64,000 bases of DNA from Nitrospirota bacterium (GTDB taxonomy: Bacteria > Nitrospirota > Thermodesulfovibrionia > Thermodesulfovibrionales > JdFR-88). Within the stretch, counting starts at the first letter, position 1. Every line of letters begins with the position of its first letter. The notes beneath the pieces are model-generated. The model saw only the letters and a list, made by a program, of their open reading frames with translations, ran no database searches and was not told where the DNA came from. The translations under genes and the position numbers were made by a program. The DNA lies in the NCBI GenBank assembly GCA_021789555.1, contig JAJYJK010000008.1, forward strand, positions 1 through 64,000, read 5' to 3'. Shown piece after piece: positions 39,607-46,840 of the stretch.

Positions 39607-40059
39607 ATGCCTGAGATAACCCCCACGCAGATCAAACTCGTCCACATCGGCAAGGCGCAGCTCGGCCTCTCCGACGCGGACTATAGGCGGCTCCTGAAGG
39701 GATATGACGCCGTCACATGCAAGGGCCTCACGTATGAGGCGGCCTCCGCGCTCATAGATGAGATGAAGAGGATGGGGTTCGAGCTTGCAGGGGCGCGGTC
39801 GCCGCGCCCCAAAAGGCCCAGGGGCGTGACGGGGCTGCCGTCGGCGGCGCAGAGGGAATATCTGGACGCGCTGGCCGGGCAGATAGCCTGGAGGGTGGAG
39901 GACGGTTTCGAACGGCTGTGCGCGAAGATCATAAAAAAGAAACGGCCGGCGACCAGCCGCGAGGCCTCGCGCATGATCGAGTGCATGAAGGGGATGCTGG
40001 GGATAAAGGATGTGCGCAGGGGCGCGGTTTCCGCGCCCAAACAGGAGGATCCGTTTTGA
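39607..40059 (+). CDS. Mu gp16/GemA-like regulatory protein
   Basis: TQIKLVHIGKAQLGLSDADYRRLLKGYDAVTCKGLTYEAASALIDEMKRMGFEL. Confidence 0.85.
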   Translation: MPEITPTQIKLVHIGKAQLGLSDADYRRLLKGYDAVTCKGLTYEAASALIDEMKRMGFELAGARSPRPKRPRGVTGLPSAAQREYLDALAGQIAWRVEDGFERLCAKIIKKKRPATSREASRMIECMKGMLGIKDVRRGAVSAPKQEDPF

Positions 40060-40064
40060 GGGTA

Positions 40065-40259
40065 ATGCTCATAAAATACAACCCGGAGCGGGAGGAACTC
40101 ATAGACCTGCGCTCCGACCGGAAGCTGCGGGAGCTGCCGGGCAACGCCTGCTGCCTGCGGTGGGCGGGGATGGGCGAGCGCGTCCATATGCCCGGCCTGG
40201 GCATGAGGGACATGGGGTTTAACTTTTGCCCGACGTGCGGGAGGAAAATCAAAAGGTGA
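40065..40259 (+). CDS. Small hypothetical phage protein with a C-terminal CPTCG motif
   Basis: MLIKYNPEREELIDLRSDRKLREL...FNFCPTCGRKIKR. Confidence 0.45.
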   Translation: MLIKYNPEREELIDLRSDRKLRELPGNACCLRWAGMGERVHMPGLGMRDMGFNFCPTCGRKIKR

Positions 40260-40555
40260 GCGACGATAAACTCATAGCGCGCCTGCCGGAGGTCCTGCGG
40301 GAGCTCGCCGAGCTGTGCGGGGTGGAAAACGCGCTGAAAATCGCGAAAAAATTCGGCGGCACGAGGCCATATATCCCGAAATTGGACGACATCCTGCGCG
40401 AGGTGAGGGATGCGCGGATACGCGAAGAGTACGCGTCCGGCAAATACACTATTGAGCGTATGGCGACCCGGCACGGATTGTGCATCAGGCAGATATCGTA
40501 TATATTAGGCGAGGAGCCCCGCGAAGCCCCCCCCACTCTCCCCCTCTCGTTTTAG
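40256..40555 (+). CDS. mor: Mor/C-family transcription activator
   Basis: LPEVLRELAELCGVENALKIAKKFGGTRPYIPKLDDILREVRDARIREEYASGKYTIERMATRHGLCIRQISYIL; GTG start overlapping the previous gene. Confidence 0.85.
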   Translation: MSDDKLIARLPEVLRELAELCGVENALKIAKKFGGTRPYIPKLDDILREVRDARIREEYASGKYTIERMATRHGLCIRQISYILGEEPREAPPTLPLSF

Positions 40556-40609
40556 GGCAATAAAATATCTGCAACACTGCACGTTTCCGGCTGCACGATC
40601 ATTCCCGTA

Positions 40610-40629
40610 AACTCAACGCATGATGAGTT
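40610..40629. promoter_or_regulatory. Dyad AACTCA-N8-TGAGTT downstream of mor, candidate middle/late promoter operator
   Basis: AACTCAACGCATGATGAGTT in the noncoding gap before the lysis genes. Confidence 0.4.
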
Positions 40630-40728
40630 CAGCCGCAACTCGGATTATTGCATTACCGGCCTCATTCCCCTCCCATAAGGGCGCGGTCGCGGCGGCCGCG
40701 CCCAAACAAAAGATCAATTGGAAGAATC

Positions 40729-41193
40729 ATGAGCAGAGACCCTAACCTCCTGGCCCCGTGCGTGCGCCTGAAACTGGAGGCCCTCCAGGCCGCGGCGGCA
40801 CATAAGCAAATCGGCTTTGAGGTTATCTGCACCCTTCGGACGGGGGCCGAGCAACTGGCCCTGTTCGCCCAGGGGCGAAAGACGCTGGCCGAGGTAAACC
40901 GGCTCAGGCATGACGCGGGGCTGCCGCCGATAAACGGGGAGCAAAACCGGCGGCCGGTGACGTGGGAGTTGACCAGCATGCACATGTTCGGCTGTGCGTT
41001 CGATGTGGTTGTAATCCGGAGCGGCCAGGCGGACTGGAATGATACTGCGGACTATACGCGGCTCGGCGAGCTGGGCGAGTCCCTGGGGCTGCGCTGGGGC
41101 GGACGGTTCGAGGCTCGGGACCTCGGGCATTTCGAGCACCGGGGCGGCCTGAGCGTCGCGGAGCTGCAGGCAGGAAAGAGGCCGGAGGTATGA
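40729..41193 (+). CDS. Endolysin, M15-type peptidoglycan peptidase
   Basis: FEVICTLRTGAEQLALFAQGRK...TSMHMFGCAFDVVVI...LGLRWGGRFEARDLGHFEHRG. Confidence 0.88.
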   Translation: MSRDPNLLAPCVRLKLEALQAAAAHKQIGFEVICTLRTGAEQLALFAQGRKTLAEVNRLRHDAGLPPINGEQNRRPVTWELTSMHMFGCAFDVVVIRSGQADWNDTADYTRLGELGESLGLRWGGRFEARDLGHFEHRGGLSVAELQAGKRPEV

Positions 41194-41420
41194 ACCTTTT
41201 CTCTGAAATCAAACTGGGCATGGAGACGACGGAACTATACGGGCTCACAAAGGAGGCAATGATGAAAAATTGGAGGACGACGTTGACGGGGCTTTTTGGG
41301 GCCCTCGCGATCGCGGCACACGCGTATCTCTCGCAGCACGGCATTAATGCGGCTGATGTGATACAGATGCTCATCTCCGCGGGGCTCGGGTATTTCGCCG
41401 CGGATGGCCACGCGAAATAG
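41190..41420 (+). CDS. Small membrane/holin-like protein
   Basis: NWRTTLTGLFGALAIAAHAYLSQHGINAADVIQMLISAGLGYFAADGHAK; follows the endolysin gene. Confidence 0.6.
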   Translation: MNLFSEIKLGMETTELYGLTKEAMMKNWRTTLTGLFGALAIAAHAYLSQHGINAADVIQMLISAGLGYFAADGHAK

Positions 41421-41573
41421 ATGTACTCGGAAACCGGCATCGAGACGGAGGACGACCTCCTGCTCAAGCGCGAGGGGATACGGCGGCTCATGTTTTCCGT
41501 GAGCGTGCCGCTCGTGAAAATCGGGGGCGCTTTAAAGGCGCTCATAAAATTCGTTTCGCAAGGAGGAATATGA
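41421..41573 (+). CDS. Small hypothetical protein (50 aa)
   Basis: MYSETGIETEDDLLLKREGIRRLMFSVSVPLVKIGGALKALIKFVSQGGI; overlaps the next start. Confidence 0.35.
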   Translation: MYSETGIETEDDLLLKREGIRRLMFSVSVPLVKIGGALKALIKFVSQGGI

Positions 41574-41794
41574 GTTATTCGCTGAACACGCCGTGCTCTG
41601 GATGTCCCAAATATGGCGTTTGCGCCGACGGAGAAATCCTCAGGGGTGCCGTCAATATCATTCACAGCCTCATGGCGTATGACCAGAATACTAAGGTCAG
41701 TTGCAACAAAGGGCATCATGGGAGCGGTCATATCGAAATGACCTGCGGGCGCAAATGCGAGTATTGCAAGGAGGAGGAGGAAACGAAACAATGA
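41570..41794 (+). CDS. Cys-rich small phage protein
   Basis: CSGCPKYGVC...CNKGHH...CGRKCEYCKEE. Confidence 0.5.
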   Translation: MSYSLNTPCSGCPKYGVCADGEILRGAVNIIHSLMAYDQNTKVSCNKGHHGSGHIEMTCGRKCEYCKEEEETKQ

Positions 41795-42270
41795 AAAGAC
41801 TTGGCTTCATACTCATAACGATGATGGCGCTTTCATTCATGGAGGCGAGCGCGGCGGATACGGCGACGGCCGCGCCGTCGACGACGGACATAGCGTCCAG
41901 CATCAGCGCCTACGTGCAGCACAACACCAACGCTGAGAGCACCCTGGGCATCGTATTCGGCAGTGGCGCACCGCAGTTGGGCGTCGGCGTTTTCGTAGGC
42001 ATCTACAATTCGCCTTCCGGCTTGTGGTCTGCCGGCGTGAAATATACGGGCGTTATCACGAGTGTTTCCCAAGAGAACCTCCTGGGCCTCGGGGCCAAGC
42101 TGAAAATTTTAAAACTGCTGCCCGGCAACATGGCCCCTCCGCTTGGGATAATCGATCCGTCGTTTTATATCTGCGGTGACAACGATCTGGGCATGATCTT
42201 CAAACGGTGGCGGTTCGAGGCCGGAGTTTCGATCATCAACCTTAAATTCAAGAGCGTGCTGGGGTTGTAA
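41791..42270 (+). CDS. Exported hypothetical protein with beta-barrel-like pattern
   Basis: Signal MKRLGFILITMMALSFMEASAA; alternating Gly/hydrophobic beta pattern; GGAGGAGG SD. Confidence 0.6.
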   Translation: MKRLGFILITMMALSFMEASAADTATAAPSTTDIASSISAYVQHNTNAESTLGIVFGSGAPQLGVGVFVGIYNSPSGLWSAGVKYTGVITSVSQENLLGLGAKLKILKLLPGNMAPPLGIIDPSFYICGDNDLGMIFKRWRFEAGVSIINLKFKSVLGL

Positions 42271-44166
42271 ATGAGGGGAACGCTCTTTCTCCTCGCGGTC
42301 GCCCTGCTGCTCGCGTTCTGTCTCGCGCCGAGGCCGGCGAGCTCCGCCATAACGCTGACGGGCAGCAACTGGGCGTATAGCACCCTGGGGACGGCTGTGT
42401 CCAATGCGGCACCGTCTCTCTCGGTCGGCAGCGGCCAGGGCATCCGTTTCCCGGCGTCGGGCAATTTCCGGGCGGTGCTGTTCGACGCCGCGTGCATCTC
42501 TCCGGCCGGTTGCGCGGACAGGGAGATTATGACCCTTACGCATTCGTCGGGCGACACGTTTAATATTATCAACCGCGGGCAGGAGGGGACGACGACGCCC
42601 CCCTTGTGGGTCTCCGGGTCGCAGATATGGGCACCTTTGACTGAGGGGCGGCTAGATGAGATCGACAACGATCTCTCCGGCATCGAGGGCGGCACATACG
42701 TTCTGAATAACATCCGGACGAAAGGCCCCTGGGTGGACGTGCGCGCCTACGGCGCGACCGGCAACGGCGTCACGGACGATTCGGCGGCGCTTCAGAACGC
42801 GATCAACGCGGCCCATGCGGCGGCGGTAATCGCAAACGTGACATCGCTCAGCGCCGGCGCGGTAAACGGGCAGACATATGTCACCGTCTACGCACCTACG
42901 GGCTCGTATTTAATTAAGTCCGCGCTCTCCGTGACCGCGGGCGTCGACCTCCGTTTTGAGGGAGAGATATTGAACGGCCTGACGAATGCGACCGCCCCCG
43001 GCATCGTTTTCCATGCGTTTTCGGCGTGCGACCTCCTGAAGTACAACGCGCAAACGCATGGCGGCGTTTTGTTCGGCGATGCAAATACGCAGAACCAGAT
43101 ACGGATAGGCTACGCGAATGTTGCGCAGGGATCGTACAATCCCGTGTCCGGCGTACACGGGGTTAAATTCCAGGGATGGAATTTTGTGGCTGACAGACTC
43201 GAGGTGAACGGCTTCGATCACGATGTCGATATGGCGTCCGCTTCGGACGTCCGCTTCGGGCAGGTCATCGTGGTCGGCGGCTACAGCGGCCTCGTACTCA
43301 GCGGGTGCGAGCACATATTTGTATCGTTCCTGGACGCCGACACGGTGGACCAGCAGGGCATCGCGATAGATGGCTCCGACGATATAAATCTGAGGGGGAC
43401 AATATGGTACAACGATTCTGGCGGCGCTCCGGCGATAGCGACCGCCGCGTTGATAGGATATTACAGCTCGTCGTCTCCGGATGAAAACCTGCATCTCGAT
43501 CTGAGCATTGCGAATACAGGGGGGGGAGGGATAAAGTTGGCGTACGTGGGGCATTCCGTAGTCCGCATCTCCCTCCTCGCCAACGCAGGACTGTACACCG
43601 GCAACACCCATCCCCTCACTACGGGTATCACCTACGCCACGGGGGTGGATCCCTCCGTCGTGGTCGAGGGATACATCGACCCCACAATCACGACGCCGAT
43701 CTCCGGCGCGGTCATCGGGACGCTCCGGACGAACCTCCGGGAGGATTTGGCGGGCGAAATAAAAACGTATAACGGCATCGCCACGGCGGCGGTCGGGATG
43801 CCGGCGATTTACGCGGCGGCGGACCCGACCGCGCAGGGCGCAGCCATCTCTAATACGGTTATCTATACGCCGCCCGCAAACGGAAGGTATCGCGTCTCCG
43901 CGTATATCGTCGTGACGCAGGCGGCCACTACGTCCTCCACGATGCCCGCCGTCAACGTGGGCTATACCTGCGCGGACAATTCCACGGCGCAGAGCATCCC
44001 GCTCACCAGCACGAGCGCGGGCAACACGCTGACGACGCTGGCGTCGGGCAGCGCGATAATCGACGCCAAAGGGGGTGTCCCCATCACGTTCTCGGCCTCC
44101 GGGTATGCGAGCTCCGGCGCGACCCCCATGCAATATGCCCTCCATATCAGGGTGGAGGCGCTCTGA
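42271..44166 (+). CDS. Pectate-lyase-like right-handed beta-helix protein with signal peptide
   Basis: WVDVRAYGATGNGVTDDSAALQNAINAAHAA (tailspike/pectate lyase entry motif); N-terminal LFLLAVALLLAFCLAPRPASSA. Confidence 0.75.
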   Translation: MRGTLFLLAVALLLAFCLAPRPASSAITLTGSNWAYSTLGTAVSNAAPSLSVGSGQGIRFPASGNFRAVLFDAACISPAGCADREIMTLTHSSGDTFNIINRGQEGTTTPPLWVSGSQIWAPLTEGRLDEIDNDLSGIEGGTYVLNNIRTKGPWVDVRAYGATGNGVTDDSAALQNAINAAHAAAVIANVTSLSAGAVNGQTYVTVYAPTGSYLIKSALSVTAGVDLRFEGEILNGLTNATAPGIVFHAFSACDLLKYNAQTHGGVLFGDANTQNQIRIGYANVAQGSYNPVSGVHGVKFQGWNFVADRLEVNGFDHDVDMASASDVRFGQVIVVGGYSGLVLSGCEHIFVSFLDADTVDQQGIAIDGSDDINLRGTIWYNDSGGAPAIATAALIGYYSSSSPDENLHLDLSIANTGGGGIKLAYVGHSVVRISLLANAGLYTGNTHPLTTGITYATGVDPSVVVEGYIDPTITTPISGAVIGTLRTNLREDLAGEIKTYNGIATAAVGMPAIYAAADPTAQGAAISNTVIYTPPANGRYRVSAYIVVTQAATTSSTMPAVNVGYTCADNSTAQSIPLTSTSAGNTLTTLASGSAIIDAKGGVPITFSASGYASSGATPMQYALHIRVEAL

Positions 44167-44486
44167 TGTTCAGCCTGTCCCCCGCTATCGTCCAGGCGCT
44201 CATAAACGCGGGCGGGGGCCTGCTCATAGCCCTGGTCATCCTGCTCGGCCTCTACAGGCTGGCGGACAAGCACGGAGTGCAGTTTATCGCGGCCCAGCAG
44301 GCCCAGGCCGTGGCGATGGGGAAGCAGGCGGAATCGATGGAGGACATGAAGACCGCGATAAAGGAGTTCGTAGGGCGGGACAACTCGGAGCACCGGGAAA
44401 TACTCATATTGCAGAAACTCACGATAGACAAACTAAAGGACCTGGAGGGCGCGCTAAATGGCGGACGCGAAAAAGGAACGGTATAG
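44166..44486 (+). CDS. Single-TM phage membrane protein
   Basis: N-terminal LLIALVILLGLYRLA followed by a charged coiled coil. Confidence 0.5.
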   Translation: MFSLSPAIVQALINAGGGLLIALVILLGLYRLADKHGVQFIAAQQAQAVAMGKQAESMEDMKTAIKEFVGRDNSEHREILILQKLTIDKLKDLEGALNGGREKGTV

Positions 44487-44760
44487 GCGCATCCGGGGCC
44501 TGATACTCAAGCTCCTGGTCTACGTCCATCCGAAGACTATGGACCCGCTGACGCTCATGAAACTGCTCGACGACCTCGACTACAGGATCACCGAGGACGA
44601 GCTGGACAGCTATATCGATTACCTCGAAGAGAAAAAGCTCGTTGAGGTCATTGAGCGTAAGGGTAATGGCGTCCGTCTGAAAATGGTGAAAATTTCCCCT
44701 CGCGGGATTGATGTGCTGGACGGCGAGTCGGAAACCGGCATCGACGTGTGCGGACTGTGA
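44458..44760 (+). CDS. Winged-helix phage protein
   Basis: LKLLVYVHPKTMDPLTLMKLLDDLDYRITEDELDSYIDYLEEKKLVEVIERKGNGVRLKMVKISPRGIDVLDG. Confidence 0.6.
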   Translation: MADAKKERYRRIRGLILKLLVYVHPKTMDPLTLMKLLDDLDYRITEDELDSYIDYLEEKKLVEVIERKGNGVRLKMVKISPRGIDVLDGESETGIDVCGL

Positions 44761-44776
44761 CGGACACCAGCGGGCT

Positions 44777-45229
44777 ATGACGGACCCCAAGGGCAAGGCA
44801 ATCCGCGCGAACATCGAGATGGCGTTCGGGGTCTACTGCCTCCTCGGCGGCAATGTATCAAAGACCCTGGTCGAACTCGCAAAGCGTGGGTTAAAACTCT
44901 CCCGGCCGACCATGGACAAGTGGATAAAGGATTACCGCTTCGCGGAGCGCATGCAGAGCGCGGACGCCGAGCGGCAAAGAGCGAACGATAGTCAACTCTC
45001 TTTTGAGCAGGCGATGATGTCGAAGCTGGTCGCCCAGATAGAAAAATACGAAATGTACCTGGAGAGCGCGCCTGGCATCGACAACCAGGCGACGTATGCG
45101 TACACGAACCTGCTGAAAACCGTTGTGGAATTATCGCGCAAGGTGAAGGTGAAGGAAGACAAAAATCCGGAGGCGCTGAAACAGGCCGCGGATGAGATAC
45201 TGGAGAGCGAGTATGGGATTAAAAGATAA
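44777..45229 (+). CDS. Small terminase-like (Mu gp27 position, DUF1804-like)
   Basis: FGVYCLLGGNVSKTLVELAKRGLKLSRPTMDKWIKDYRFAERM; directly before the large terminase. Confidence 0.65.
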   Translation: MTDPKGKAIRANIEMAFGVYCLLGGNVSKTLVELAKRGLKLSRPTMDKWIKDYRFAERMQSADAERQRANDSQLSFEQAMMSKLVAQIEKYEMYLESAPGIDNQATYAYTNLLKTVVELSRKVKVKEDKNPEALKQAADEILESEYGIKR

Positions 45230-46673
45230 AATGGAACCCACCCTCCCGCCCTCCAATTTAGATGGGGGCTCCGCCCCCAGGCCCCCGAAAGGCACGGCAA
45301 AATCAAAAAGCATTTTACTGCCATATCAAAGAAATTGGCTGAACGATAAATCTCAAAAAAAAATCTGGCTGGCCGCCAGGCAGGTCGGCAAATCCTTCGC
45401 CCTCTCGATGGAGGCCGTCGTGGAGGGCCTGGAGGCCCGCTGTAACAATATGATCCTCTCATCGAGCCAGCGGCAGAGCACGGAGGTCATGCAAAAGGTC
45501 TATACCCATCTCCGGTACCTCAAGGTCCGTAGCGACGACGTTATACGCGCGGAGAGGGAATCCCGCGAAGAGGTCGAGTTGCCAAACGGTTCCAGGATAA
45601 TCAGCCTGCCAGCCAATCCTGACACGGTGCGCGGTTTTTCGGGCAACGTGTTCCTTGACGAGTTTGCCTTCCATCGGAACTCAAACGAGATCTGGAAATC
45701 GATGTATCCCGCGATCACGCGGGGGAAACGCATCAGGATATCGTCGACGCCCAACGGCAAGAGCAACATGTTTTATCGTCTGTGGACCGAAAGCGATTTC
45801 TCGAAGCACCAGACCAGCATTTACGAGGCGCAGGCCCAGGGCCTCGACGTGGATATAGAGGCGCTCAAGCGCGGCATCGCGGACCCCGACGCCTGGGCCC
45901 AGGAGTACGAGTGCCGCTTCGTAGACGAGGCGACGGCGTTTATCACCTATGAGATGATAACGGGCTGCGAGGATGAAAATGCGACGAAGGAATTGTCGGG
46001 TTACGCTCCGCTAACCCGACCTACGGGCGATTTTTACCTCGGCATGGACGTGGCCCGCAAGGGCGACCTCACCATCTTCTGGCTATGGGAGAAGGTGGGA
46101 GACGTCTTCTGGACCAGGATGGTCAAGGAGATGAGAAACACGCCGTTCAGCGTCCAGCGGGATTTTCTGTATGGGTTATTGGGCGGGGAAACCGTAGGGG
46201 CAGACCCGCGTGTCTGCCCAGATGGGCGCACACATGGGTGCGCCCCTACATTCCGCATCCGCCGCTGCTGCATCGATTCCACCGGCCTCGGGGCCCAGCT
46301 CGCCGAGGAGGCGATTGACAGGTTTGGTCCCACTGTAGAGGCCGTGCTGTTCACGCAAAAGGTCAAGGAGGATTTGGCAGTGACGCTGCGGCGGAAATTC
46401 GAGGACCGGCAGGTCCGCATCCCGGCCGACAGGGACATCCGCGAGGACATCCATTCGGTCAAAAGATTCACAACGTCCGCCGGCAACATCCGCTTCGATG
46501 CGGAGCGGACGGAGCTTGGCCATGCGGACCGTTTCTGGGCGGCCGCCCTGGGTGTTCACGCCGGCACGGGCGCGCCCTGGGTGGCCGAGTTCGAGGTGCC
46601 GGCGAAATCGGAGAGGGCGTTCCTGGGGATGAGGGGTTTTTTCGGGGAGCGGAGGGCGCCGGCATGGCAATAG
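45213..46673 (+). CDS. Terminase large subunit (Mu gp28-like) with two in-frame palindromic repeat insertions
   Basis: KSILLPYQRNWLNDKSQKKIWLAARQVGKSFALSMEAV (Walker A), NVFLDEFAFHRNSNEIWKSMYPAI, FYLGMDVARKGDLTIFWLWE, CCIDSTGLGAQLAEEA. Confidence 0.92.
   Translation: MGLKDKMEPTLPPSNLDGGSAPRPPKGTAKSKSILLPYQRNWLNDKSQKKIWLAARQVGKSFALSMEAVVEGLEARCNNMILSSSQRQSTEVMQKVYTHLRYLKVRSDDVIRAERESREEVELPNGSRIISLPANPDTVRGFSGNVFLDEFAFHRNSNEIWKSMYPAITRGKRIRISSTPNGKSNMFYRLWTESDFSKHQTSIYEAQAQGLDVDIEALKRGIADPDAWAQEYECRFVDEATAFITYEMITGCEDENATKELSGYAPLTRPTGDFYLGMDVARKGDLTIFWLWEKVGDVFWTRMVKEMRNTPFSVQRDFLYGLLGGETVGADPRVCPDGRTHGCAPTFRIRRCCIDSTGLGAQLAEEAIDRFGPTVEAVLFTQKVKEDLAVTLRRKFEDRQVRIPADRDIREDIHSVKRFTTSAGNIRFDAERTELGHADRFWAAALGVHAGTGAPWVAEFEVPAKSERAFLGMRGFFGERRAPAWQ
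45237..45288 (-). repeat. REP-like element, family A, inside the terminase ORF
   Basis: CCCACCCTCCCGCCCTCCAATTTAGATGGGGGC-TCC-GCCCCCAGGCCCCCGAAA. Confidence 0.7.
46194..46249. repeat. MITE-like palindromic repeat inside the terminase ORF
   Basis: Terminal GTAGGGGC...GCCCCTAC with two nested hairpins (GGGCAGAC/GTCTGCCC; GGGCGCAC/GTGCGCCC). Confidence 0.8.
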
Positions 46674-46840
46674 GCCGGCTTAGCCAAATGCCCCAGGATC
46701 GACTTAGGGCGCTGAGTGGCTATCTGGATAAGGGTCGCCCGAGGGTGAACGCGGGTAAACCGTTTACCCGGGGGTCTGGAGCGATTCTGGCGGCATGTCC
46801 GGGAGGTAATTTTAGGATGGGGGAGAGGTTTGATGCCTGA
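46664..46840 (+). CDS. Small ORF between terminase and portal (58 aa), uncertain
   Basis: Open frame overlapping both neighbours; contains the palindrome CGGGTAAACCGTTTACCCG. Confidence 0.3.
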   Translation: MAIGRLSQMPQDRLRALSGYLDKGRPRVNAGKPFTRGSGAILAACPGGNFRMGERFDA

